A stretch of 64,000 nucleotides of DNA from Panagrolaimus kolymaensis (taxonomy: Eukaryota; Nematoda; Chromadorea; Rhabditida; Panagrolaimidae), in the NCBI GenBank assembly GCA_028622995.1, contig JAJQJQ010000033.1, positions 310,001 through 374,000 on the forward strand, in the 5' to 3' direction. Every line of letters begins with the position of its first letter. Position 1 is the first letter of the stretch. The notes under the pieces were generated by a model, which worked only from the letters and a program-made list of their open reading frames with translations, did not search any database and was not told the origin of the DNA. The translations under genes were made by a program, and so were the position numbers. Positions 26,001 to 33,722 of the stretch are shown one piece after another.

Positions 26001-28948
26001 TCAATTTTCACAGGCCTTTGTAATGGGACAAGAATGCAAATTGTTGAAATGAATAAAGACTTTTTAAAATGCAAAATTTTAACAGGACCAGCATCTAAAT
26101 CAGATGAAGTCGTTTATATTCCACGAGTCAAATTCGAGTATGGCAATTGTGAAGCTGAACCTGATATACATTTTATCCGAACTCAATTTCCAATTAAGTT
26201 AGCTTTTGCTATGACTATTAATAAAGCTCAAGGCCAAACTTTAGAAAGAGTTGGATTGTATTTTAGAACAAGCGAATGCTTTTCTCATGGCCAACTTTAC
26301 ACTGCTCTGTCCAGAGTCAGAACAAAAGACTCTATCAGAATTTTTACAGCAGTTCCAGATAAACCAACAGTTAAAAATATTGTTTGGCAAAACCTTTTAA
26401 ATATGTAAAAGCAAAACTACATATGTTGTTGCACATTTTTTATTATGTTTTTTTTATATATTTTTTTTTTCAAAAAAAAAAACTCCACTGTATTCGGAAA
26501 CCTTGACGTGGTAGAGGAGCAGAAACGCTTTTGGAATTTATAAAAGTAGGCTAATATCCGAAATTTATAATTATCTACTTCTCTTTTTTTGGGAAATAGA
26601 AAAATGATTTTCCAGAAGGTTTACCGTAATCTTTTTGTCAAAAGTAAAGCTTTTAACACGATTGCACGAAACCAAAAGAAAATACAGTAGAACCTTCTGG
26701 AAAAATCTTTTTTTTTTTGTCGCAAAGTTTAGATATTGCTTTGTTTATTTTTTTCAACTTTTTTGCCGCGTTGCTCTTTTTTTTATTTTATCGTTTTTTT
26801 GCTATAGTTCTCAATAATTGTACTTTTATTTTTTAGTTTTATCATTGATACCTGAAGTATTGCATCTAAAATGGATCAACGTACTGAACAGGAAAAGCAA
26901 CGTCAAGCTGCATATCAACAATCTCAAATGGGTTTTCAACCACCTCAACAAACAACTTTTTTTACTTATCCATCAACTTCATCATATGGTCAACTTCCTT
27001 TAGGATTTTATGCTGCTTATCCACCAACTCAAGATTCATCTCAACTTAATGATAATCGACAAAACCAAATCTTCTTTGCTCCTCCAGGAATTCATCGTCC
27101 TTTTCAAGCTCAACTTCAACACCATACTCAATCTTCATCTCAAATTAATGATACTCGACAGAACCAACCCTTCTTTGCTCCATCAGGAATTCATGCTCCT
27201 ATTCAAGCTCAACTTCAAAACCATACTCAATCTCATGATAAACTTCAAGAACAACTTTCACATCAACAAGAATCTTCTCAAAATGAAAGACATAAGTCAA
27301 AATCACCTGAAATTCGTCGTCAAAAGGTATCTAAAGAAGAAAGCTCAAAACGTAAAGAAGATAAAACAGATAAGAATCGTGAAATGCGTCGTGGCGGATA
27401 TCATGGTAGAGGTGGATTTCCTGGACGCATGGCTCCATATCCAGAACCAAGAACAAAGAGAACTCGAAGTTCTGATGTAAATGAAGCTGTTAAAGTTCCA
27501 CATTTACTTTGGTCTGATGTCTTTCAAATGTTCGAGCCAAGAGGGAATCACCTAGAGTTGAAGGATTATGGTTTATGGAAGAAATTTAGTAACGACTTCA
27601 AAAAGTTCATGAAGAATAAGAACGATTAATATTCATCATTGTATTGTTTTTTCTTTTTTATTCTTTCATTGTAATGCTTTATTTTTTGTTGTTTTTCCAT
27701 TGTTTGTTGTTGATTTTGTGGCTTTTTTCTTTTTTGTTGTTAATTTCTTTTAAATTGATTTTACATTGTGTTTTCATCTATGAATAAAAAATTTCTTTGT
27801 TAAAACTTATGTTAAGGTAATAAACAATCACAGAGGAAAAATTTGCATTTAGGCATGATTAGTTTTCCCAAATATGCCAGGGAAATTTACGAAATTTTTA
27901 TAAAACTTTTCATCCAGAAAAAGAAAAACTAAGTTTAAAAAAAAGTTTTATAAAGTTATAAACTTTTTTTCGCTCAACTCTAAAAAGAAGGCTTTTTTTG
28001 AAAAGCTAGACCCAGACGTTAATCGCGAAGCGATTTATGTTCAAAGCCCACAGCCTAACTATTGATCGGTTCTCCTAGTTGAAAAATGATAATTTTAGAG
28101 GAATCAAGGATTGGCTTCTTTTCCCGCAGCTATTTTACATGATAATCGTAAGCTTTCAAACATAATTAAAAAACAAAAAGCAAAATAATAATTTTTTAAG
28201 AAGATGTATTGGAACCATTTTATGAGAAAAAGCAAGTATGTCAGCGGCTTATTTCATATTTAAATCAATTACATGCATCAGTGGAAAGTGATATTTCAAA
28301 GGAGTTATTGGCAGAAGTCCATGAAGCCGCAGCTCAAATCGTTCAACCACAGCTACCCCAATATTCCTTCGATTCTGAAGATAGCGCTGAGGATTATCCA
28401 GTCGGATTTCAACAGCTTAATATTCGTGAACCAGTGTTACTTGATCCAATTGTAAAAAATTCAGCAAAACGAAGATTTAATGGAAAGAGAAATTTGAAAA
28501 AACAAAATATGGTAATCTCCCATTTTTTGGTTTTTTTGGATAAACCTAATTTTGAAGTTACTTTTTTTATAGCCAATCACACATGGAATTGAATACATTC
28601 GACTTTTTGGTGATCTTGATTTATTTCCACCTAAAACATATTCAGAAGTTGAAGAAGCTCTTGAAAAAGTTAAACGGGTTTTAGAATTTTATGAAGAACA
28701 AACAAATTTAACTACGAGTGTTGATCAAGGCCTTTGTTTAAGTCCCATTCCATCGGTGGTATCTATGAGTGGAAGTGAATTCTTTGATTCTCCTCTCATG
28801 TCTCCTCATTCCATTTCTTCTACGAGGTTTGCCTCCAAAGTTATTCGATCGTTGGATAAAAATAATAACTTTTAGTCTCTTTCCCGGTGTTGATGGAAAT
28901 GATAGATATAATGAAACTGTTTATCGAATTGAATCAAATCCAAAGTAA
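17033..28948 (+). CDS. BFR1-like coiled-coil RNA-binding protein, interrupted by a Helitron in one intron
   Basis: Exons are 17033-17206, 17269-17673, 17720-17905, 28099-28147, 28201-28511, 28573-28826 and 28876-28948, giving 483 aa with every phase closing. The N-terminal half is almost all charged coiled coil (KRAQLDLDAKQRELHELE, KTRTRLRKIHDP-type segments). After a Pro/Ala linker comes VCQRLISYLNQL, and near the C-terminus GIEYIRLFGDLDLFPPKTYS with EEALEKVKRVLEFYEEQ. These correspond to the LCDQLI-type motif and the short C-terminal 'target domain plus helix' of the yeast/metazoan Bfr1 family, which associates with polysomal mRNP. The third intron (17906-28098) is about 10.2 kb, against about 50 nt elsewhere, because it contains a whole mobile element in the same orientation. 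Family assignment rests on pattern, not on a search. Confidence 0.6.
18129..18179 (+). other. tRNA-like A/B-box remnant
   Basis: TGGCGTAGTGGG at 18129-18140 resembles a Pol III A box, and GGTTCGAATCC at 18169-18179 is a consensus B box; a T run follows at 18190. No acceptor stem or clean T stem can be formed, so it is not a tRNA gene. It may be a decayed tRNA or the head of a tRNA-derived SINE in the Helitron-bearing intron. Confidence 0.3.
18411..18605 (+). repeat. Direct repeat copy 1, upstream of the Rep/helicase ORF
   Basis: About 190 nt matching 26589-26772 at most positions, including a block of nearly 60 identical bases running from CACGATTGCACGAAACC to CTTCTGGAAAAATC. The flanks of that block form an inverted repeat (GATTTTTCTAGAAAGTT against AACCTTCTGGAAAAATC). 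It is separated from the ORF by the minisatellite array. Confidence 0.85.
18669..19272 (+). repeat. Minisatellite, 11 units of 54 or 56 bp in two alternating variants
   Basis: Units begin TACCAATATCAAGCATGC at 18669, 18725, 18779, 18835, 18891, 18945, 18999, 19055, 19109, 19163 and 19219. Variant A (56 bp) ends GATCAGCTATCTTTTT and variant B (54 bp) ends GATCAATGGTTTTT. The order is A B A A B B A B B A, followed by a degenerate final unit. Each unit contains the palindromes AAGCATGCTT and TGATCA and an inverted pair ATCAAGC/GCTTGAT, so each can fold into a hairpin. Confidence 0.95.
19548..26408 (+). CDS. Helitron Rep/helicase with two N-terminal Ulp1-like protease modules
   Basis: One exon, 2286 aa. 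Residues about 85-190 form a C48/Ulp1-type cysteine protease module with His109 (GHWVLG), Asp126 (YYLDPYG), Gln168 and Cys174 (SISCGF). A second related module spans about 395-500 with His419 (STHWAFG) and Cys483 (SSNCGP), but the Asp and Gln positions look altered. A Helitron zinc finger follows (YRCKFCGRWM...NKCCADGK). The Rep nuclease has the HUH motif PHLHAIL (His1261 and His1263) and the two-tyrosine motif YTCKYTTKG (Tyr1488, Tyr1492). The C-terminal PIF1/RecD-type superfamily 1 helicase has Walker A GSGGTGKT (about 1844), Walker B LVIIDEVSM, GDWKQL, and the terminal TINKAQGQTLERV and QLYTALSRVR motifs. It nicks, unwinds and transfers single strands during rolling-circle transposition; the proteases may process the protein or remove SUMO-like modifiers. 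No stop or frameshift is present. Confidence 0.93.
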   Translation: MDLSIEERSQLSKGLNSGTIENLNPDELMSGDAVSLFFGSLTYETHQKVLSVDSMFAGHQFQNGPKQDTHRAHHLLKGKPFVEDYEYILIPVCYYSQTKVKNAYDKKGHWVLGIYFKATKTLYYLDPYGAKSIPTHVRRIMLNAINTIGPKNTKLKPKVIIFDKHNIQTDSISCGFLICFYGQSFIRLGLENLIEENFNLNYYKNYVILRLKELFIAPVINLNSDDDVQAIISSSSDDESIATKKSKTETPSFGIKSLSLKTPNKSNKALFNTNVTPLRNKPQKRLHDGNIKQIATNEEPMEMDEVNVTSNYAVNNSLAFDFADIDMQDLQAPLTSGLLKTIKENRWISDIVVAKEIVREIIDEHEEKRLLVFPSVWYDYATFDNWSSDTNMPNRVPTFPKFSSTFEHAIIPINFGSTHWAFGILNKARKECTYFCTKKWNLSDPYFKKLKTICFLLCGAECRIITPPKDSFKYQLPHDSSNCGPLICMLIKRYFTNEPMDFDDTEVVAWRTNVYNYYKQFIPIESEEETIAISENGDSLQEISADHKNDMSSRNNTNSNISLTSDSMNVDIESYEDFYKNRKKRDTPLERKRYEEYKNSFQIISHKNKDTDTSINFESGNINVTKNKGGRPSKKQVKNRYSSTKVIINQTKDNVKVVMSSELTKSQKQMPPPQLGTTYDEVTNKRRSSRLAKKLRKLKDITPQCHHTGKIHKEGCAAESVNHKVEYFDVGDFTYRCKFCGRWMSKYEAETPSQANKCCADGKIDLSETHDILQNKIPYVLQHMLDPYKIEYNDELVKKSRAYNSEVAFASISTDGRVPPLPTRGPPVVRLNGNIEHLASDLLPPEGKRPAFGQIYVLDLEDAENIRAEAAKEKELDEGILNQLHKMLNDYNSLAKLYKSGSERMNEEIEKARAENKEIPKFRIIIVDAREDKDFTAHDPSIHPHRAEKPQNELVGMIWVNDDGEPPEFKGVWLHGKEGAIHNMPYYSPNIDPLCYPLLFPHGNQMYHNAIPLVNNDTTIQSEKSKKNLMNDDIDIPDNERDDYINGGDDDVQEEFEESVKELEGFRKGFGRKYVSRKQFYRYFMFPRDKKGFKQSHWLYSKGALAEAYIIDAVCRAEKCELETAKRKIEQSKKRSATKAELRQYIEKKVLKGKKLGKLFTIPATFKGGRKHMQKAYSNIMTIIDNTDLPSYFVTFTGNPNWPEIQRNKFHKNEKSRFDLKCRVFLAKAQEFLDDLFKRNVLGKVQGYHVVMEFQKRGMPHLHAILIMQEKVTVEDIDNYISARIPDLPDEKDKSEEAEQQRRYHEIIMRNNIHYCNENSGCQIDGVCSKGYKKPYSNTTIIHQHKPAEYERLPPKSSINKKADETEKSDLPNEKGENQAKNQNENAKNVENNEDEMEELDFQDEPRKDFDEETFVEYRRLPPKPKDVTIDDMNEHLFGNTYMKEIKKNVFVQIDDAHIVPHNKFLSLKYDCHINVECTVGQTGSPKYTCKYTTKGGDVVYIKKQRIKINENGEEVVDYDEGEVHINARIMTSCEALMRLLCTWIFKQSHIVEALQIHLEGQENVVFEEGAEEQAANKPTKTQLTSFFELCNNDPDACQYTYKDIPYHYWFNKQSKSWIKRERTPTNFFVRIHHVSPREAELYALRILLMNVKGPKSFKDLRTVDGVEYPTFLSTAQALGLWENDDIHFRVIQDAINEMRNQRQKRHFFAMVIAFNQPGNPDKFLDKFLDELFLGYGEDPNKNREQRRRKALNYLEYIFEKIGTSCRRLGFNVPDNFEENCHSKEAENDYEAPDDLPFVNGKKLTIQEYADAQKAKLNNDQTKAFDEIWNAIENKNGGFYFLQGSGGTGKTFLYNTLITFCQAHGYKVQSCASTGIAATLLKGGMTAHSAFFIPKELDPDSSLNIGAHTKKGEYFKDLNLVIIDEVSMLHKDCMNYIDRILKDLRNNQQLFGNTVVLIGGDWKQLTPVVPRGSEMAIINASIKSWDKFQNARQLNLEQNMRVNSNELAFIEELKLIGNGDKSLYIKGTDSITVDAAITVKNEADLINFCYEPGWLQNPQKYAKELCGSAILAPLNTVQQRINKVILSKLTGSQQTFSSIDTLLSDKEKYCPLEENDDDYSVEKMHRIETAGMPPHELNLKVGAIVMLIRNLSIFTGLCNGTRMQIVEMNKDFLKCKILTGPASKSDEVVYIPRVKFEYGNCEAEPDIHFIRTQFPIKLAFAMTINKAQGQTLERVGLYFRTSECFSHGQLYTALSRVRTKDSIRIFTAVPDKPTVKNIVWQNLLNM
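26589..26772 (+). repeat. Direct repeat copy 2, upstream of the accessory ORF
   Basis: Second copy of the 18411-18605 sequence, 8.2 kb away, ending about 100 nt before the accessory ATG. A 14-bp perfect inverted repeat (TTTTCCAGAAGGTT and AACCTTCTGGAAAA) brackets about 70 nt. Its position in front of each of the two ORFs suggests a shared promoter or 5' leader. Confidence 0.85.
26871..27629 (+). CDS. Helitron accessory ORF: Gln-rich, RGG-containing protein
   Basis: 252 aa, one exon, same strand as the Rep/helicase. The N-terminal two-thirds is rich in Gln, Pro, Ser and His and contains two copies of a unit of about 33 residues (SSQLNDNRQNQIFFAPPGIH and SSQINDTRQNQPFFAPSGIH, each followed by QAQLQ and HTQS). 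A strongly basic Lys/Arg/Glu segment follows, then an RGG-like patch (RRGGYHGRGGFPGR), a basic PRTKRTRSS motif, and a C-terminal segment of normal composition (HLLWSDVFQMFE...LWKKFSNDFKKFMKNK). No enzyme motif or RPA-type OB fold is recognised. The composition suggests a nucleic-acid-binding, phase-separating or nuclear partner of the Rep protein. The function is unknown; its place inside the element and the copied leader indicate that it belongs to the transposon. Confidence 0.75.
   Translation: MDQRTEQEKQRQAAYQQSQMGFQPPQQTTFFTYPSTSSYGQLPLGFYAAYPPTQDSSQLNDNRQNQIFFAPPGIHRPFQAQLQHHTQSSSQINDTRQNQPFFAPSGIHAPIQAQLQNHTQSHDKLQEQLSHQQESSQNERHKSKSPEIRRQKVSKEESSKRKEDKTDKNREMRRGGYHGRGGFPGRMAPYPEPRTKRTRSSDVNEAVKVPHLLWSDVFQMFEPRGNHLELKDYGLWKKFSNDFKKFMKNKND
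27630..28098 (+). other. 3' part of the Helitron and splice acceptor of the host intron
   Basis: AT-rich, with AATAAA at 27782-27787 after the accessory ORF. A near-perfect A/T palindrome lies at about 27937-27971 and the GC hairpin AATCGCGAAGCGATT at 28021-28035. CTAG at 28075-28078 is a candidate 3' terminus. The host acceptor ATTTTAG is at 28092-28098. No coding sequence is seen. Confidence 0.5.
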
Positions 28949-29048
28949 GCAATTTATTTTTTGTAAAAATTTTACTTTTTTTAAAACAAATATAATGCGA
29001 GATTATTAGATAAAATAAAATAATTTTTTTTTGGTGAATTTAAAAAGC

Positions 29049-32000
29049 TTATAAAATTTTACATAAATGTGATTGGGTTCTTTGAAATTTGAATCCACCA
29101 TTTTCGATATCTCCATTTCCATTCATGTCATGATAATTGCCATTTGTCTGAAATAAAAATAATTCACAAAAGAGGAGAATTTTTTGCAATTTTTTTTTGC
29201 AAATGACTTTTAAAAAGTCTTAGTAATTGCAGCTTTCATTTAAAAGCAAAAACAAGCATTTTGTTTTGACTTCAAAGAAGTTTAAAAATATTAAGTCATT
29301 GCAATTAAATACGTTTGGTAGTAATAATAACATACCTTATGATTATTATGTTTTTTCTTTTTAAAATCTTCACTTTTTTCGGATATTAAATCACTTGCAT
29401 CCAGATCCGCATGCAATTCAGCATAACCATCAATGGTTTCATCGCCTTGCCTTTTCTTTCCTGTAATTTCCCAAACACTTTTTCGATCATTCTTTTCCAA
29501 AAAATATGTAAACATTTGTCCTTTTCCCTAAAATTTTTTTTTACTCTCGACTTTTTTTTGATTGGAAACAAACTTTAATTTCAACATTTCCACGTGAAGT
29601 AAAAATAAAGGTGGGATTTGTTGCTAAACCACTATTTTTTGCAGATTCGCTAACATGGATTCGTCCAGGCAATCCATGTGATTCTAAACGATTTGCAACA
29701 TTTACCGTATCACCAAATAAGCAGTATCTGCAATAAATGTTCCTTTCAAAATATGATTATGATTTGTTTTATGGTTGATGAATTTTAGTTTAAATTTATT
29801 TTTAAAGAAAGATGGTAAAATGGTTATTATCTTTCTATTTTGTTGTTGTTGTTTAAAAAAATACTGTAATATTTTTTAAATTATACCTCTCTTTCTCCTA
29901 TTTTTGTTTTTAAAATGTAAAAAATCTTAAAAATGATACACACACTGGTTATTATTATTTAAAATTTAATCCTGTAAGCAAACCGACATTTTTGTCGGTC
30001 TAGATCTAAACCGACAGTTTTATCTGTTTGCTTACAGGGTTGTTAATAATTATTTAATTGTTTTTTTTTTGTTGCTCAAATGTATTAATGTATTTATATA
30101 TATAAAATATCAAAATTACCGACCGAGGCATTTTTGCGCCTACTACTCCCGCAACACACGCACCTATAAAGTAATTTAGAATTAAGCCATGGTTAAAAAG
30201 GCAATTATAAAGGATTATTACCTGAATGAACACCTATTCTTATGCAAATCGGTTGTCCGTTGATTGGGCTTAAAACGCATTTACTTTCCATTAGCATTCC
30301 AATTGCCACATTGAGAACACGTTCAGCATGATTTACACAATGTTTAGGTACTCCACCAACGATAACATATGCATCACCAATCGTTTCAACTTTATAAACA
30401 TCATTCTGGAAGGAAATATTTTTTGTTTAATTTTTTTTTCTGTTGGAGACTTTTGACTTTAAACAACAGCAAAAATGGATATGTCAGATTGAATATTTTT
30501 TTTAATTTTATAGTTTTTCTTTTGCAGCTGCTTATAGCAACAATTTTAGATATAAGTAACTTACAAGTCCAACTAATCTATCAAAGCGAAGATACAAATC
30601 GTTAAGAAGATTAACGACATCATATGGAGTACAAAGGGCGCAAATATTGGTAAATGTAACAATATCAGTAAAAAGTACAGTGGATTCAGAAAATTCACTT
30701 GCATCCACTGCATGTCCTTGTCTAAGGCTTTCTGCAACGGAAGATGGCATGAGTTCCTTGAGTAAATCCTCAGTTTTTTGTTTTTCATTTTCAAGTTCTA
30801 ATGCCATTTTTTTAAGATTTCGAGTGGTTTCTTCTAACTTTCGACTAAAATTAGATATTAATTAATGGTATAATGGTTGCTTTTAAAGCCCAAACAAAAT
30901 GCGTACTTAAGTTCAACTTGACTCATTCTTGATTGATTTAACATAATTAAATCTCGAGTTGAATCATGTCTTTGCATATCAGAAATAAATAAATTTCGAT
31001 CCAAAAGTTCTCGAACTGTGGTTACATTCAATGAACAAAGATAAACAACATGTTCTCCACCATTTACATAAACCATGGCACCTTTGATTGTTACGGGTGT
31101 GCTTTCAATATCATCCATGGCATCATCGTTCATAGATTTTCGCAATTTAAAAATGAAAAGACTATTTCGGTATGCTCGAATTGAATCATAACTCAATGGA
31201 ATTTCAGGATGAACAAGTTCAATAATATCATTAAGTTTTGTTTCACCTCGAACTATATTTGGATAACTATTTTTTATATTTACTCCTATAAAAATAAGAA
31301 ACATGGAGAACTTATGGAATGTAAAAACGGGAACATACCAACATGTTCAATGATTAAATTTTTATCAAAGCAAACGTGATGTGGAAATGCAACACAAAAA
31401 TCATGAAGGTTTACACTGAATTCAGTCTGAAAATGATTAAAATTTTACAATTCAAAGACATAGTTGAAAAAGAATTGGATATGTATGTATGGTACCGATT
31501 TTGAGAAAGTGAATTTTGAAATGCGTTTGAGAAGTCCAAATTGAGCAGAAAATTTTGAAAGCTAAAAATAATTTAAAAGCGCCATTCTTTTGTTGACGAA
31601 ATCCTTTTATGATTTTCATGCAATTATTTGGGACAAATACCAAAACAAAAACGGGGCTTACCGGTGGTGAAATTTCAATGCTTATATTTGAAACTGATTT
31701 ACTTGTAATTGAACGACTTGGATGTCCATTGGTTTCAATCTACAAAAAAATGGTTTACATTTTTTTTGGAACTCTAAAAGCAGAGGAAGACAAACTTGAG
31801 TAATAATAAACACAACATGTTCCATAACAAATGTTTCCAAATGCTCTTGCTTTCTTTCAAGTACTCTCATCATTATTTCAGTATCATAAATTCTTCGAGC
31901 AACCTCTCTTACGACTCCTAAATTTTCTTACAAATTTTTTTAAAACAACAAAAACTTTTTTTTATATTTACCTTTAACAATTGGATAAAGTCCTGATCGA

Positions 32001-32649
32001 CGTGAATAATAATGCAATAAAAGAGATCCATCTGGTTGAGGATCGCAACGAAATGAAGGACCTTTTAATTTTGTTCGATAAACCACACTAAAAAAAGATA
32101 AAGATTTTTCACAAATTTCTAAATATGGAGTAAATTTTTTACTGATCAATAAAATAATGAAGTGAATCTAAAGAATCTAAAAATCCTTCCAAATCAGATG
32201 ACATGGCTCTCAAAAGTTCATCCCATCCTGTTTCCATTGTAAATTGAATTAAAAATCCACCATATGCTTCCCAAACTTCTTCAACGGGAATTCCTAAAAT
32301 CATAAAAATCAAGCATTCAATTTTTGTGGAATTTAGAGAAAAGAACAAAAAAAGCAAACTACTAACCAATTACATTTCCCATGGCATGAACCATTCGCAA
32401 TGTATCTTCATCCTTATAGTAATGTGAAATATCCGGTTCAAGTCCTTCCTCAAATTTCGCCAATTGTCTAAAATTAACATTCATTTTTTTTTTATTGAAA
32501 CCTAAGAAGCTAAAAAACGCCTACAAAATTTTAATCCAAGTTTCTTTGCCATATTTTCTTGTAACTAATTGTCGAAAACTTTCATGAATCCATCCAAACT
32601 AAAACAATAAAACTATTTTTAAAGGCTAAAAAAATATTCTTCTTACCAT
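29049..32649 (-). CDS. Soluble guanylate cyclase, heme-binding, beta-like (nematode gcy type)
   Basis: Sixteen exons: 32647-32649, 32525-32598, 32367-32467, 32143-32293, 31972-32087, 31796-31917, 31662-31739, 31496-31561, 31339-31426, 30907-31285, 30565-30844, 30222-30405, 30124-30163, 29574-29727, 29336-29527 and 29049-29147. They give 708 aa with all phases closing. Exon 1 contributes only the ATG. The N-terminal HNOB domain keeps the proximal heme ligand His105 (LDSLHYFID) and the Y-x-S-x-R heme-propionate motif (Tyr136, Ser138, Arg140), so it should bind heme and sense O2 or NO. A HNOBA/PAS-like region and signalling helix lead to the cyclase domain with [10 protein letters not shown], the guanine-selecting Glu in [11 protein letters not shown], and [19 protein letters not shown]. 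The C-terminal tail is hydrophilic. It makes cGMP from GTP. Whether it corresponds to the gcy-31/33 or gcy-35/36 class cannot be settled by eye. Confidence 0.92.
29971..30038. repeat. 68-bp foldback element in a guanylate cyclase intron
   Basis: Perfect 13-bp terminal inverted repeats (CCTGTAAGCAAAC at 29971-29983 and its complement at 30026-30038) enclose a further hairpin (GACATTTTTGTC) and the central palindrome TCTAGATCTA. It sits in the longest intron of the cyclase gene. It looks like a tiny MITE or a remnant of one. Confidence 0.7.
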
Positions 32650-33722
32650 AGCTTTAAAGCAGCAACAACAGAAGCAGTCAAACTTCAAAGTGTTGGAAAA
32701 GTATTAATAAAGTTTTTTTCTCGTCTTTAAAGCATTTTTATTTCCTCCTGTAATAAATATTTCGTCAAATACCTCCTTTGCTCACTTTTTTTTCTTTCTG
32801 TTAATGTTTTCCCTCATTTTAAAATACTCTAGACTTTTATGAGAAAAATACTTTGGAAATATCCCTAAAACACGCAACATCGTGCGCATATTTAAATATT
32901 ATTCCATTTCTTGGTAACATATTTATCATTAATTATATATGTTATTTGGTTAATGCTTTTTTCTTTTCCAAATGAAATAATCAAATATACAATTTTGAAA
33001 AAAAAAATTCTACGTCGAAATCCTTTAATAAAAATAAAGGGATGATGTGTTGTTATTGCAAGGTCAGCCGCAAGGTACTGTAATTAATTTTTTACTTACC
33101 TAATTTTTTTAATAATTAAAGCATAAAAAATAATCAAAAAAAAAAATGGTTTTCCTTGAAGTAAAAAATTCCAAAAGTGTTGCTGAAGCTTCCGATTTGT
33201 TTGCTTGATATCACTAATAAAAAAGTGAATTCATATCTTTTAACATGAACTTATTTTTAACCTCACCAAAAATGGTCTAGCAATATCATTATTGAATAAA
33301 GCATCAATAATGGCTAAAGGCAATTAAATGCTTTGAATTTGCGCTCTCACACAACGAAATTAAACTACTGTAGAACATGCGAGAGAGCAGTTTTCTCATG
33401 TTTCAACCAGCTTTTTACAAGTCTAACTTTTTTTTCATTCGTTGTTGTTTTTGCTTTTCAAAGTTTTGCTGAAATTTTTTTTACAAAGTTCTAAAATAAT
33501 TTTTACCATTTTCCTCAATTTTTTTGGCTTTACACTGCTTTTTTGCTGCCGATTGTCATCCTACCTCATATCCATTTGTTTATCAACCATTGTTATTGGT
33601 TTCATAACTTTTTGACAACACTTTAGTTGCGTGGCGTGTCCCATTTTTGCCGTGAATTTCAATATCCTGTATCATAAAACCATTTTTTAGTTATCAACTT
33701 GTCAAACATCTACGTTTAAAAG
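32650..33722. other. Divergent upstream region, guanylate cyclase / GKK-repeat gene
   Basis: About 1.1 kb of AT-rich sequence between two divergent genes, with no supported ORF. It must contain both promoters. A TTTTTTAG acceptor-like string at about 33685-33690 precedes the GKK-repeat gene. Confidence 0.45.

Larger units (their letters stand above)
18411..28078 (+). mobile_element. Helitron-class rolling-circle transposon with double Ulp1 Rep/Hel and second ORF
   Basis: The element lies within intron 3 of the BFR1-like gene. In order it shows direct-repeat copy 1 (18411-18605), an 11-unit minisatellite (18669-19272), an uninterrupted 2286-aa Rep/helicase ORF (19548-26408), direct-repeat copy 2 (26589-26772) and a 252-aa accessory ORF (26871-27629). 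An AT-rich 3' part contains a GC hairpin (AATCGCGAAGCGATT at 28021-28035) and a CTAG followed by T at 28075-28078. The limits given are approximate: the 5' terminus (expected to start TC after A) is not resolved between 17906 and 18411. The CTAG is about 40 nt past the hairpin, farther than the usual 10-12 nt, so the 3' end is only a candidate. Both ORFs are intact, which suggests a young and possibly autonomous copy. Confidence 0.85.

Noticed and set aside
28003..28006. CTAG at 28003 as the Helitron 3' end
   Set aside because: It has an A/T palindrome upstream but is not followed by T. The CTAG at 28075-28078 followed by T fits target preference better, though neither has the canonical hairpin spacing.
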